A DNA stretch of 64,000 nt from Megaleporinus macrocephalus (GCA_021613375.1 CM038725.1:8285089-8349088); one strand, 5' to 3'; counted from the stretch's first letter, positions 22,604 through 35,364 are shown. Notes: generated by a model not told the origin, from the letters alone. Made by a program: numbers and translations.

Positions 22604-23759
22604 ACCTAAAGGGTTCTTTAAAGCAAAGTCATAGAAGAGTGGTCACTAACCCCTCCACTAGAGACTATAGCACCAACTCTAATCCACCCCATCTATCTAT
22701 TTGCCACCTATTCTTAGTTGGATTGATTAGGAATGTTAGATTTGCATGAAGAAAGGTCTCCAGGAGGATGGCTGGTGACCACCGCCATAGAGCAAAACAA
22801 CACTTTTGGTTTCCAAGTCAAGAAGCACTCATGACCCTCCATTTCTAAGAGCAGCTCTTCTTCATTCAGTCTTACGGTGAGGGCATGCATGCGAGGCGCG
22901 CACACCTCACTGAAGTACTGTTTGTTTCGTTGGGACGCTGCCATACATGCAGTGAATCGAATGCCATTCTTCGGCTTCACAGGCTGCGGAAAAACGTAAC
23001 ACACTAAACCCATTTTAATTGCCTCTGTGAATCCCCGGGGTGCTGATAAGGATGGGTCAACAGACTCAGGCGAGCAGAGTCTATCTGAGCCCCCTGCTGC
23101 GAAGAGGGAGAAGGAGGCTCGTTTCATGTCTGATTCTTTTTCTTTCACCTCTCTTTCCAACGATAGACCTTATTCTTTCCTCGTTTTTTTTTTTCCCCCA
23201 CTGCACTCTCCTCCCTCCCCTTTCGCAACAGCAGCGGCGTCAGAAAGGAGCTTATCAGTCCGGAGCACATTCGATTTCGCTTTCAACCTCCGTGAATCTG
23301 AATTTCTTTCTGTTTTCTCCTCTGCCGCGTGTGTAATTTCCCTTGTATTTCTGCACCCGGACTAATAACTGTTTGATAAAGGTGAGGGTGGCCCTTCAGT
23401 TTAAAGAGATTGTCTCTCAGCACCTTGGAATCCGCACCATGCCACGAGAACTAATTTCGTTAGCCTGGGGTAAATGAAAAAAAGCAAGAAGACGAAGAAG
23501 AAGAAAAAAAACATAGGGCTTGTTAATTAAGACTTTTATCTCTGAGAGAGGGTCTTACTCTTTGGCAGCTTGCGGTGCAGCGAACAGTTATTGCTACAGC
23601 CTTTAATGGAATTAATTTTTGATTCAAATTTAAAAAAAAAGAAAAGATGAAAAAGGTTGTTTGAGGTTTAGATGTCAGGGTATACATGCACTGTGTTTTA
23701 CAGGTGTATTCATGCAATCCTGGCTTACAATACTGGCTATTCACTGGTTTAAGGTTTGG
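22604..23759. other. Unique DNA, no gene recognised
   Basis: Several overlapping open frames (22714-23365, both strands) fall in a C/T-rich stretch. None shows a recognisable domain or clear splice junctions. This could include an undescribed exon or conserved element, but the evidence is weak. Confidence 0.35.
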
Positions 23760-24525
23760 ATATATGGGTTTGGTTTCAAACTCCAGCGAGGGTCTACATA
23801 GACAGCATTTACATCATCGCATGCACTTCCCTCACAGAGACTGTCCCAATTCTTATATTCATGCTATTTTCCATGTGGCCATCGTTGTTTACTTTGTGTT
23901 AGAACTTCCGGTGGATACATTAATACTGATTACAAGCAAAATGACAACAAACACGACTGACAAAAAACGACTATCAAACTATGTTCAGTTAGAGGGAGTC
24001 AGTAATTGGAAAACTTGGCTTGAACAACAGAGTTACGAACACAGCACATAAAGATCAGAGTGTTGGGGGGCCGCCTTCCAAAGAAGAGGACCTGCGTCTA
24101 TGACTGAAGCTCTACATTTAAAACCTCCACCCAAACCTCCATATGTCTGCTCTTACCATTCTGTGGAGGAGAACCAGCACCAGAGCATCCTTATCCAGAG
24201 AAATTACTTGGTTATGAAGCTCAGAGGAAGCAGACGTGTCGGGTGCTGGTGAGTCTATCAGTTAGTAACTGTTTTCTGATCAGTGTCCACCGCGCTAGGC
24301 TATCTGGACTGTAACTAACACCCACGCAGAGTGGCTCGGGCAGCTGGCTGGACTTGGGTTTAACCGGCTTTCAGAAATATAAACTCACCGTCTGTGTGTA
24401 GGAGTACACGCCCACCTTCCCACTGTGCAGGTACTGATACGCTTCAGTACTTTTATAGTTTTTCATTGTTGAACTGTCTACACCTTCCGAGAGTACAGAG
24501 TAATTAAACATGTCGCCATAAGTAA
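23760..24525. other. Unique DNA with MITE-like traces
   Basis: The sequence 23770-23860 shares wording with 9076-9270. The 121-codon frame at 23686-24051 overlaps this repeat and lacks a known domain. No gene is called. Confidence 0.4.
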
Positions 24526-24613
24526 CCTCAGACCACCTTCTCATATCATCCACCCACTGTGTTATTAACCTCAGACCACCTTCTCATATCACCCACCCAC
24601 TGTGTTATTAACC
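24526..24613. repeat. Two-copy tandem duplication, about 43 bp
   Basis: 'cctcagaccaccttctcata' through 'ccacccactgtgttattaa' occurs twice in succession with one mismatch, so it is recent. Confidence 0.9.
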
Positions 24614-26550
24614 TCGGATAAGACAGTGTTGTCCCATTCAAGCTTCTTACTGTCTCTCTGGTCTCCTCTCATGTAACTGTATTCATTTTGGTTAGCTGAC
24701 CGGAAGTTCTAACACAAAGGCTGAAAAAAAAACCACACACTTAGACGTGGGTGTGGCCAAATGCGGTGAATACCTTAAGCCCCTTAGAATCCCAGACATT
24801 TACATAGTAAGACTCATTACCCAGTCATTACATAGACTGGTTAGGTTATTCTTATGTTACAGTAACACTTTGGGCCCACCAGTGAATTGATATTATATAT
24901 CAACCACCACACTATACCAACTACCCCCACTACACTAGGTAGTAAAACAGTAAAAGAGTCTTAGCATGGTGATGTAGAAGAAACACTTCTGGTTCCCCAG
25001 TTTTGCTCTCATCAAACTTACAACACATAGGGATAGAGCAAAACTGTGAGGTTGCTGAAGATCAGTTTTAAGAACCGCTGCCCTAAAAAACAACACTTCA
25101 ATAGATGTTTCCTTGGAGTGCAAATATGTTGAATGTTTAAATCTCTGACTGTTGGATATGAGGTGCATTGACAATGTTAGCATTAGCAAACCTATGCATA
25201 TGGTGGTGTGTTTTTACTATTATGACAGTTTTTACTCAAAATTATATTTAAAATTGCAGTATCGCAGTGTATCTCAATATATTGAATCATATACCCTGTA
25301 TCGTATTGCATTACCAGGTTCTTGACAACATACAGCCTTAAAGAAAATCCAAATAAATGGGACATCACTGTATTTCCCCCGAGTCCTTGTTAGGCCACAC
25401 TTGGCCACCAGAGGGAGAAAGGCTGATTAGGCATGATTCTTGTCAGCTGGCCACTGATCTACTTAAGGAGAGCGATCATGGCTTCTGGTGGTCAGTCGCT
25501 CTTGTTCTTGAGCCCGTGAGGCCCATTTGTTTCTTTCTTTTTCTCCTCAGCGATGCGGTTAACACGTAGGTCCTTTGACACAGAGGTCAATGTTTCGATC
25601 CCACCACTAACTGAAATGTTTCCCACTTTCCGTTTTTTTGTCTTTCCTTCCATCAGTCAATACCATTCCAAGTCACAAGCACTGATATAAAATCTTAACC
25701 TACTTTGAAGGTTCATTAAACCTTTAAATGTTCTCCACACTCACAAATCTGGTTATCAAACACGGTTTAGAACCAAAAGAGATTGCATTACTCAAAAAAA
25801 GCTTTTTGGCCCTGTTTTCTTTTAAGAATATAAAAAACTTGGTACTGAATCTCCACATCATGTGGAGGATCTTCAAAGTTTGAAAAAAGGTGGAAAAACG
25901 TGTTTCTTCAAGTGCATCGCTCCAAAGACTCCTTATCGCTTGCATTTTTTCAAAACTACACTATGCACATGGAATGTTTACCATGAACGTACCTGAAAGT
26001 ATCCGAATTTTTCACGTCGGCACACCTTGCGACTATCACAGCATGATTTCAGAGACACAGTATTCCCTTTTGAATGCGAATTACTCAGCAAACGAAGCAT
26101 GAAGTTCCATTTGCAAGTGGTTAGGAGGCCGACGTGTCGCGCCCAAATGCCTTTATCTTTCTCTTTGTGGCAACTACAAAGTGAAGTGGAAAAAGATGTC
26201 CTCCTTGTAAATGTGAGCAAAGTGACAGATGAAAGAGAAGCGACGGTCCAGCAAAGGCGTTCGCAGGACTCATCCATGCCGGTATCAGAGAGGTGACATT
26301 TCCATGGGATGCCACATGTACTCAATGGGAGCATGAATATGGAGTGGGGGAATGTTTTGAGATGCTCTTTTCAGGCACTGAGATGAAAGTTTTAAAAGGA
26401 TCCCAACCAGTCTGAGAACTGCAGATTGAAGATGCTTTAACTGTCAGAATATTATTTTGCATTTAGTGACATATTTAAAAATAAAGCACATAAAATACAT
26501 TTACGTATACTTTTAGCATTTTGGCAGACGTTCTAATCCAGAGGCGGCTC
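24614..26550. other. Unique DNA, no gene seen
   Basis: Opposite-strand open frames at 25890-26334 overlap one another and lack recognisable domains. No repeats were identified. Confidence 0.4.
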
Positions 26551-27467
26551 GGTGGTGTAGTGGTTAGTATAGTGGTGTAGTGGTTAGTAAGGTGGTGTAG
26601 TGGTTAGTACGGTGGTGTAGTGGTTAGTAAGGTGGTGTAGTGGTTAGTACGGTGGTGTAGTGGTTAGTACGGTGGTGTAGTGGTTAGTAAGGTGGTGTAG
26701 TGGTTAGTAAGGTGGTGTAGAGGTCAGTACGGTGGTGTAGTGGTTAGTACGGTGGTGTAGTGGTTAGTACGGTGGTGTAGTGGTTAGTAAGGTGGTGTAG
26801 TGGTTAGTACGGTGGTGTAGTGGTTAGTAAGGTGGTGTAGTGGTTAGTAAGGTGGTGTAGAGGTCAGTACGGTGGTGTAGTGGTTAGTATGGTGGTGTAG
26901 TGGTTAGTAAGGTGGTGTAGTGGTTAGTACGGTGGTGTAGTGGTCAGTACGGTGGTGTAGTGGTCAGTACGATGGTGTAGTGGTTAGTAAGGTGGTGTAG
27001 TGGTTAGTACGGTGGTGTAGTGGTTAGCACGGTGGTGTAGTGGTTAGTAAGGTGGTGTAGTGGTCAGTACGGTGGTGTAGTGGTCAGTACGGTGGTGTAG
27101 AGGTCAGTACGGTGGTGTAGTGGTTAGCACGGTGGTGTAGTGGTCAGTACGGTGGTGTAGTGGTCAGTACGGTGGTGTAGTGGTTAGTACGGTGGTGTAG
27201 TGGTTAGTACGGTGGTGTAGTGGTCAGTATGGTGGTGTAGTGGTCAGTACGGTGGTGTAGTGGTTAGTTATGGTGGTGTAGTGGTTAGTACGGTGGTGTA
27301 GTGGTTAGTACGGTGGTGTAGTGGTTAGTAAGGTGGTGTACTGGTTAGCACGGTGGTGTACTGGTTAGTACGGTGGTGTAGTGGTTAGCACGGTGGTGTA
27401 GTGGTTAGTACGGTGGTGTAGTGGTCAGCACGGTGGTGTAGTGGTTAGTATAGTGGTGTAGTGGTTG
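26551..27467 (+). repeat. 20-bp minisatellite made of a SINE A-box (array 1)
   Basis: About 46 head-to-tail copies of GGTGGTGTAGTGGTTAGTAC (position 20 C or A, sometimes T; GGTC for GGTT in several). The flank GAGGCGGCTC just before copy 1 is the normal 5' start of the fish tRNA-derived SINE. Each unit contains TGGTGTAGTGG, which fits the RNA polymerase III A-box consensus TGGYNNAGTGG. The array ends in an unrelated Tc1-like sequence, so the SINE body and B-box are lost. Some copies share runs of identical variants, showing ongoing homogenisation. Confidence 0.95.
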
Positions 27468-27724
27468 TATCAGCTCCACTAACCATACAGGAGCTCTACT
27501 TACAGACTGTAGTTCATCTGATTCTCTGTTCACTTTATCATCCTGTTCTTTAATGATCCGGACCCCCACAGGACCGCCACAGAACAGATATTATTTAAGT
27601 GGTGGGTCATTGAATCAGATGAACTACAGTGTAGCTCCTATATGGTCAGTGGAGCTGATAAAATTAACAACATGTGTAGATACAGGGGGTAGGTGGTTTT
27701 AATGTTATGGCTAATCGGTGTATA
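27468..27724 (-). mobile_element. Long-TIR Tc1-like fish element, end fragment
   Basis: It holds 'gactgtagttcatctgattc', 'ccacaggaccgccacagaac' and the terminus 'aatgttatggctaatcggtg'. These match the element at 35365-36633 and a familiar teleost repeat with long inverted arms. Both an arm and its reverse complement are seen here ('gtagttcatctgattc' and 'gaatcagatgaactac'), so the remaining piece is itself palindromic. Confidence 0.65.
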
Positions 27725-27739
27725 TTTATGTGGTAGAGC

Positions 27740-27965
27740 AACACTTCAGTTATACCGCACCCCTCTACACACCAGCACTCCATGGCCCTGTCATATTACC
27801 TCCAAACTGCTCCCCAGGCTCTGTGGAAAGAGGGTTGCCCATCGCTCACTGCCCCCTAGTGTGTGTGTGTGTGTGTGTGTGTTCGCTAGTGTAGGTGTAT
27901 GTATTTGTTTGACTGCACATATGGGTTAAATGTGGAGGTCATATTCTGCTGTGCGCAAACACAGG
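27740..27965 (+). mobile_element. tRNA-derived SINE 3' part
   Basis: It has 'aactgctccccaggctctgt', 'gcccatcgctcactgccccc', TAGTGTGTG repeats, and 'catatgggttaaatgtggag', the standard tail. It is the best preserved tail of the family here. The promoter head is missing. Confidence 0.75.
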
Positions 27966-30005
27966 TGACAAATAGCTCTAAATTCTGTTTATGTGATGGT
28001 GGTAGTATTGGTGATCTACAGGGTCTTGTTAAGTAATTTTCTCCAGCTCTTTTAATACTTCTTTCTTTGCCTCCCCCCTTCTTCAGGCGAGCTGATTCTC
28101 TCATATCCAATCTCCTTGGAAAAATCTGGAAAATGAATAACCTGTACTCAGTGGGCGTTCTGCCTGGGTGATTGAATAAACGACGGGCGACTTCAGCGCA
28201 GCCTTATTATTATTACTATTATTAATGTTACTGCTTATACATGCAGGATCAGATCTCTCTGACAGCTCTGCCTGAGTGCATATGGACGCATTTGATTTCC
28301 TCCAACCTTGCTTGTATCACGTTGTCCCATTAAAATGTGCTGTCATCACCTTTCTGCAGCAATGCTATTAAAAATGCACAACCACTGCTGTTTCATCTGC
28401 TATGGCGTTTCTGCTTCATGCTCGTGCTTTTAACACAATTGCCAATAAAATGAAAAGAAAATGTTTCAACGTGCCATCATTCCGTGGCCAAATGGCCTGA
28501 AATGAGTGAACTAGCAATAAAAATGAAAAAAAAAAAAATGCTCTACGCTTTCATCGGGACAATATTTTTCAGAACAAAGATCAGCGTTTTTATGCCACTG
28601 ATTGAATCACTTTCTGATCAATCCTCCATGCCCTCCGCGCCGTTAAATAAGCTCCGTGACATCCGCCGAATGGCTCCATTTGCGCTTGTTTGCCTTGCCG
28701 AGCTGAGCACACTGCAGGTAATTAGTTTACAGAGACCAGTGTCCTGTGTAGCTGCCCATGCTTTGCCTCGCTTCACTAATTGACTGCACAATCTAAGCGG
28801 CGGTCTGTAGTCATATCAACTCCAAGTGCTGACCAAGTGCATTTTCCACCATTAACTGGGAGATAATGGGAGCTGCGCTTCAGACTGCTTCTAGAAATCT
28901 GTTTTCATGCAATTCTCTGTCCGTGACCTTAGTGTTGCAGCGATATGCAAAGCCATACTACTTTACAATAGATGTTCTCTTTAAACACACACTGTCTTCC
29001 TCTAGAATACAATGTCATTTACTCTGTAAGGTTAGGGTCTTACAGTACCTGCGTGGTTGAGACGGTTTTGTAGAGCCTGTAATAGCTTTATAGCTTCATA
29101 TGCTGCATTCTAGTTTTTGACTCTAATGTAAACACATTCATAAACCCAGCAGACACACAGTAAACAAGGTATATTCATAAAGTCAACATGGCGGTGATTA
29201 GTGGTGTCTTCTTAATGCAGTACCTAATTCTACCATTGTCCCAGACAAGAGCCAATCAAAATCCACATGTAAATGAGCTCATACATATTCAAGACTCGTG
29301 CCAAGTGAAGCTCTGTTCCGCTGCCAAAACGGACACAAGGAAAAAACACTGAAACAGAGAAAACTGCATTGCACACATGAAAAGCAACCTACTTAAGATT
29401 TCAGCGTTCAGTTGTATGGATTATATTTTAGCTTGTAGATTTTAGCTTGTAAATTTAGTTTTTTTAATGATAAAAAAATAAGGCTTTCGTTTAAATTAAT
29501 TAGAATTTCAGCCACGATTTTGCTCGAATGAATTAAAATTGAACAGTAATTACATTTTTTTTTTTATTTATTGACATGCTGAAATTATCATAGCAATACC
29601 ACCCAATATCAGAAACATCCCACCCAAAAATTAAACCTAAGTAGTAGTAGTATTTTAAAAGTACATTTTGGCAGCCTTTGCAATTCCCTCGCTGTGTTTG
29701 TTGTTAGCAACGGGCACTGGTTGTTAGGTGGTCTGGGTCTTTAACTTTGTTAAGGCTTGTGTTGAGATGCCTGTTCAGGAATATCCTGCAGTCAGCAGCT
29801 TCACTGACCCGAGCTCTCACCTCGCTGGAACGTTGAGTAGTTCACACCAGCTTTAAACGCGAGATCAGTGATGAGAACAATGAACAACAACGTAACCATA
29901 TATAATGTGTTGTTATGGTAACAGATTAGGAGGGTTTGGGTTAGATAACGTTTATATTAACTTTAGTCAGAAAACATTCTGAAACATAAAGTTACATTAT
30001 TCTCT
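27966..30005. other. Long unique block, candidate regulatory DNA
   Basis: There is about 2 kb without large repeats. The stretch 28120-28530 has even composition and TAAT and TTAAAATG cores, and resembles vertebrate conserved non-coding sequence. The frames at 28484-28783 and 28866-29060 have no recognisable domain. Confidence 0.3.
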
Positions 30006-30168
30006 GGACATGTCCCAAACTGCAGACTGCTACTACACTACATACATAAAAAATAAAATATAATAAATAAAATAAATAAACGAATGAATAATCATTGTGA
30101 CTTTCAGTGCTTTCAGTAGTGCAGTATGTAATGTTTCAGAGGGTGCTGTTTGGGACACAGCCTTACTG
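30006..30168. mobile_element. Short MITE with GTCCCAAAC inverted ends
   Basis: The left end is ATGTCCCAAACTGCAGACTG. The right end, reverse-complemented, is GTGTCCCAAACAGCACCCTC. The interior is AT-rich with (AAATA)n-like DNA. It is about 160 bp and non-coding. Confidence 0.6.
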
Positions 30169-31042
30169 TCTAACATTAATGTTAGTCTTGTCTATTCAGG
30201 AAACCTTAATATACATTTATTTATCATTTCATTTCAGCATTATGCCACCATTATTTTTGGTATATATGTATATAACCTAGACATGTATAGTTGAAAAGAT
30301 TTCTGACAGCAGTATCATGTAATGTGGAGTACATTGTTTAGTGTGTAAAGTGGTCTTTAATTAGATTTATCTAATAATAAACAGACATACAGATAATGTT
30401 GTATTTTGTTTATTTATTTGTAATTTACTGTAATTCTACAAATGTTGTTCTACGTCACTATACATACAGTGATTTACTACCTTACCTACAGTGGAATCAG
30501 CTTATAGGTGATATTTTAGGGGATAGGGTGGGCTTTGACTTATATTAGCAAATATCAAACCCGCTCCTACGCCCTTGGCTGTAAGTCCACCAATACTACC
30601 ACCATCACATAAAGCTTTTATTTTTGAGAGGGAGGAGACTCCACTCTTGCTTCAGGTCTGAAAACATGCACAGGTGTTTCTGTCTACCCCTTAACTGTGA
30701 GAACACACCTCGATGGTTATGGAGCTGAAAGAAAATGTATTGGCTGTTTATTTCACCTTTCTTCCTCTACATCCTACAAAAAGGAAATGATTCACATAAC
30801 TCCTCAGAATAAACTGACTCAGAGTCAATTATGTAACCTTGATTTCCCAGTGAGTCTTCCCATTACAGGGTTGCAGAGCAGGAGCATATGGGCTTCCTTC
30901 GTCTAATTATAAGCTTAAAATCTGGCCAACAAACTGTCATCATCGGTTGGGCTGCAACAAATCAGCCCAAGTGCAGCACAATACAGTAAAACAACTAGGT
31001 GGTCCCTAGGCATTCTGAGTTAGACACATCTGCTAGAAGGTA
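30169..31042. other. Unique DNA, no gene seen
   Basis: Mixed composition, short open frames only, no recognised repeat. Confidence 0.4.
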
Positions 31043-31502
31043 CACTTCTGTGCAAAGGTCTTGACTGTTTAAAAGCCTTTATCTAAATAATCAGTGTATT
31101 TTCACCTGATATCATTAGACCAGATGTAAATAATCATACATACAATACAAAGTAACATGAATATCTTATTGTGAGAGAAGTAGATCATATCTTGAGCTCC
31201 AGTTTGAAGAAGTGTAGTTCCAGATTTCTCCTGGACGCCCCAGACATTGTATGAATGTGTTCAGTTCCTTCAGCAGCAATCTTGGTTTAGCTTAATGAAG
31301 TACTGAGCAGTCAAAGCAGGTATTAGATGAGAACTGTAAATAATACTGGGTTGTTTCCACAAGGAGAAGCTTGGAAAGGGTTAAATAAACACACTGACGT
31401 ATGTAAAAGCTATACTTACCGTATTCATACTGTCTGAATATTTAAAATACCTTTTTGCATATACGAATGTTCCCAAGTACCTAAAACTTTTTCACAGGAC
31501 TG
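31043..31502 (-). mobile_element. Tc1-like family B element, complete copy with TA target sites
   Basis: The left end is CACTTCTGTGCAAAGGTCTT. The right end, reverse-complemented, is CAGTCCTGTGAAAAAGTTTT. TA dinucleotides flank both ends. The interior carries the reverse complement of the family words. At 460 bp this is the best definition of the non-autonomous family in the window. Confidence 0.8.
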
Positions 31503-31743
31503 TATATTAGGTATATGTATTCAGAATACAGTACGAAGATAAATTAATTCAGAGGCTAGAATAACAGTACTTTTGCTAGCATGGATGGAAGGTGGTGGGT
31601 GTTTGACACAGTGGTGGAGTGAGAATGGGGGTATATATAGGCGGGAGGTGTGATCAGGGCATGGTCCAGCTCCTAAAACTAAGTTATGTAACTTAGTAGC
31701 TTTACTTCACAGATGGTTAGAATAATTTAAGAATTCCAATTAA

Positions 31744-32613
31744 TGTCTAGTTCACGCTACATGATTATAGCCTGTATATATAGTTTTTCAGTCGCCGACT
31801 GGTTTTTGTAGAACGCCGACAAAAACCCCTGCTCTGAGGCAAACCGGCGACCACTCGGCGCTCGCTCAGTCGTGTAATGTGAACTGCTGAAAGACGCTCG
31901 CCGACCTGCCTTGGCCTTCAGCGGCTGTGCTCTGGAGCACTGCTATCTGTACAGCTAGCGTAAAGCTATAAGTTGTTGACGCTCATTCTTAAACCAGCGC
32001 TGTGTTACTTATGGCAGTGGTTTAAGAACCATTGCAAACGATTTAAGGTCATTAGCGAATGGTTTTGAGAGCCATGCACCAAATGACTCCAGTTTGGTTT
32101 GGAAGGGGTAATGGAGGATTTAGTTCAGTTCAGTGCTGATATGGATCTTCAGCTAACTGTTTTAAACATACTTCAAGATGTGGCCCAAATCAGTGTAATG
32201 GGATCACACAGAGAGAGAACCACATCACCGGGGTCAATCTCTCTGCGGCTGCGGGTGACATACGTTTTTTTATTGATAAAATCTTTACCTCCAACTTTCT
32301 CTGCAGACGAGACAGTCCCTCTTCGTAACTTTTCTTCTTTCTTACAGATCAGCTCAGTCGCTGGTTTATTGACATCCGTTTTGAAATAGTGTGTTCTACG
32401 TGGTATCTCTAGCTCTTACATGCGTTTAGTTTTCGTGTGTTCTTGTGACAAAAACATGTTTTTGGACAGAAGCCAGATGAGCCGGCGATTCTCCAGAGTG
32501 AAAGTCGTGTAATTCGTGACCCCATGTTGCCGATCAGTCATGTAGTGTGAAAACCACAACAACTGAAAGACTCACGATTACAGCTCAACCAGTCATGTAG
32601 TGTGAACCAGGCA
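31744..32613 (+). mobile_element. Harbinger-like (PIF) non-autonomous element with TAA duplications
   Basis: The left end is TGTCTAGTTCACGCTACATG. The right end, reverse-complemented, is TGCCTGGTTCACACTACATG. The flanking trinucleotides are TAA on both sides, the 3-bp TWA-type duplication of PIF/Harbinger elements. A subterminal copy of TCATGTAGTGTGA is repeated near 32538 and 32591. The 870-bp interior has a 96-codon frame (32099-32389) that I cannot match to the Harbinger nuclease or Myb-like protein. Confidence 0.75.
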
Positions 32614-32616
32614 TAA

Positions 32617-33627
32617 ATAATAAAAAGCAATTAGCAAACACACTCATTAGACCATTAATAGCTTCTTTTACAAACGTTAAACTATGTTAGGAGTTGATTT
32701 AGTATTCAGCTTTAAATATAAATATTTTTTCTACAGTCTGATACTAAACCCTGTACTAAAAATGTTAATAATATAAAGTGTCGGCATCAATAAGCACGAA
32801 CAGTTGACATGCTGAAGCTCGGAAAGAGTTTAAGTTCAATCAGCTCTTTCTTAAAGACAACAAAACTGAAATTACAAACACTCATAGTAAAGTTTACACC
32901 CCAGATAAAGAGAAAGGGTTAAACAAACACACCAACATATGTAAAAGCACTACTTCCTGTATGAATTCTATTTAAATATTTTAAGCTTCCTTTTATTTTT
33001 ATTTTATATAAACAATATGCATTTGCTGCCTAATGCTTATGCTTGTTATGTCAAAGAACATGGCGTTTATAATATATGTAACTGGAACAAGTGGGCCAAG
33101 ATCCTGTATCTGAGTTCACATAATACTAATCCTGAGTGGTGACAACTAAGAGGAACCTACTTTCCATTACAGTCTGCAAACATCGCTGATAAATAAAAGA
33201 ATGTTGGCTGTGATGATAATAAACAGTGTACGTTTTTTATTATTTGTTTTAAGAAAATACAATAGCAGGTCATTCAATCAAGGAAATTAAAAATTCTGCC
33301 ATTGTATCCTGGGAAATGTCCACATGAGTAGTTTCTGGGAATTGTAATTATAAGCTGTTAGCGTGTGAGCGCGTGCAAAATGTTCATTGTTTACTTTTCT
33401 ATTCATAGAGACGCCGAAAAAATAATGAGTGCTTCTTAAGCCCATCCCCGCAGCACGTCTAAGGTCTCTCATGCAGCCCACTGAAAAAACTGATTAGCGT
33501 CAAGCTGCCTATTCAGTCGAACATGTATGATGTATTATTAAATTGAAATGTCGTTTTGGGCCAGAATCCAGATTAGTGGTAAGGTGGGCGAATTACATTG
33601 TAGGTCACTGATTGAGGACATCTAGAA
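32617..33627. other. Unique DNA with a family B scrap
   Basis: 32905-32990 ('aaagggttaaacaaacacac') is a short remnant of the Tc1-like family B. The remainder is AT-rich and without a recognisable gene. Confidence 0.45.
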
Positions 33628-34095
33628 CAGGGGTGTTTAATTATAGTCAGTAAGGTCCAGTTAGAGGAGATTTTCTCAGGCCAAGGTCTGGACCCTCATC
33701 ATTTCTAACTTGTATTATGATTCAGTGGTGTATCCTGTTTATTTAAGTAACGTAGTATCAGCACCTTATACCATCAGCAACTGAAAGACAAACTTATTAT
33801 AAATACCGTTCAGTATATTTATCAGTTTAAATGCTGAACTGAATAAATTATTTAGAAACTTCTAATAATGTTTTTCCTCACTTCAAGTAAAAACAAGGGC
33901 TACATTTAAAAAAACCCAGAATGCTTTAAAAAAGAGCATCTTAAAGTGTTTATTTATAGAGAAAGTAAATAAAACGTGCGTCTTCTTGTTAACTCAGCTT
34001 CACAGATTAACATGTTGGTTGTACAGAGCGGTATTCTCCAAAACTAGACGAGCAGGTCCATTCCAGAACCGTTCCTGTTAAACACTCAGTTTTCA
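33628..34095 (+). mobile_element. hAT-like non-autonomous element, 3'-truncated copy
   Basis: It starts CAGGGGTGTTTAATTATAGT and matches 4491-4948 closely, including 'acagagcggtattctccaaa' and 'gacgagcaggtccattccag'. It lacks the distal 100 bp and the right terminus. A few short indels separate the copies. Confidence 0.8.
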
Positions 34096-34339
34096 CTGTT
34101 CACTTTTCTGTTTTTAGAGCTCGTTATTCTTTCTGACTCACTTTAGTCCAATGTGCACAGATCTGATTGGCTGAGAAGCTCCTTCTGTGATCTTACAGCA
34201 CACGCAATTGGTCTGTGAGTTCACTATGTTGTATATTGTGCTGCTCTTGTATAATTTAGGACATAATTTCACATAAAGATCTCAAACTGGCGGATACTAA
34301 GCAGGTGAAAATATAGGACAGCCGAGACTTTCAACAAAG

Positions 34340-34806
34340 ACATTGTTAAAAAGATATTTTTTCCAGAAAGGAAGCTTTTATTTGCTCAACTAAATACTTT
34401 ATGATTTCAATATACAAACAGTATTAATAGAGTAAGTAGTGCTTTTACATACATCAGTGTATTTATTGAACTCTTTTCAAGCTTCTCCTTCTATAAACAA
34501 CCCAGTATTATTTACAGTTCTCATCTAATACCTGCTCTTACTGCTCAGTACTTCATTAAGCTAAATCAAGATTGCTGCTGAAGGAGCTGAATACATTCAT
34601 ACAATGTCTGGGGCGTCCAGGAGAAATCTGGAACTACACTTTGTTCAAACTGGAGCTCAAGATCTGATCTACTTCTCTCACAATAAGATATTCATGTTAC
34701 TTTGTATTGTATGTATGATTATTTACATCTGTTCTAATCAGATCTGGTGTTCTTACTTACAGGGGTTGAAACAGTGAGCTTGGCCGCCTCAGACTTTTGC
34801 ACAGTA
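34340..34806 (+). mobile_element. Tc1-like family B element, plus-strand copy
   Basis: The interior matches 1238-1700 nearly base for base ('gtctggggcgtccaggagaa', 'gatttacatctgttctaatc'-type words). The right terminus is CAGACTTTTGCACAGTAGTG. The left end is less clear. Confidence 0.75.
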
Positions 34807-35364
34807 GTGTCAAAAGGAGAAAGTCCAATCTTCCAAAACTGAAATGCTCGTTTGCCTGTGACCATGTCCAGCATTTGATATGGCTAACCGCCTTGGCAAG
34901 CACTCTGTCCATCTTTGCCTTTCAGCCAGCCTGGTGGGAATGCACCCTGATGGCACCGAAAGTACAACGTTCCAAATCAACAAATGCTCCAACAGCGCTG
35001 TTCAATTTGTCAGAGAGAATAAATGGTGAATATGTGAATGTGCCTGCAGCTCAGAGCCGGTTTTCATGCTCACAGTAGCGGCTTGATGGAAACTGCTCAA
35101 ACTGCCTGCCTCCCATCCAACCCCCACCCCCCACCACCACCACCGCTCGTACATCAATCACTGCAGCAAGTTTCAAACATGTCAGCGTCTCATTATCGCC
35201 CACCATTAGCTCCTATCAATGTGTCAACATCAAGGACAACTGCCGCTTTGTCTTCCCTCACAGGTGGCTAATCTCTCAGCTGACACTGCACTCGCTCTAG
35301 CCCACTCTCTGTGAGGACCGTATCAACAATGCAATCCGAATGGTCATCCATAAGACCAACAACT
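34807..35364. other. Unique DNA, no gene recognised
   Basis: The 93-codon frame at 34797-35078 starts in the adjacent transposon end. A C-rich stretch with (CCA)n lies at 35121-35147. The sequence is of balanced composition but no domain or splice signal is convincing. Confidence 0.35.

Noticed and set aside
23686..24051. 121-codon plus-strand frame
   Set aside because: It overlaps sequence shared with another place in the window (9076-9270), suggesting an interspersed repeat; no domain is recognised.
26551..27467. CRISPR-like array
   Set aside because: Units are contiguous 20-bp repeats without unique spacers, in a vertebrate genome. It is a minisatellite.
32099..32389. 96-codon frame within the Harbinger-like element as transposase
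   Set aside because: No recognisable DDE nuclease or Myb-like motif, so I do not call it a protein.
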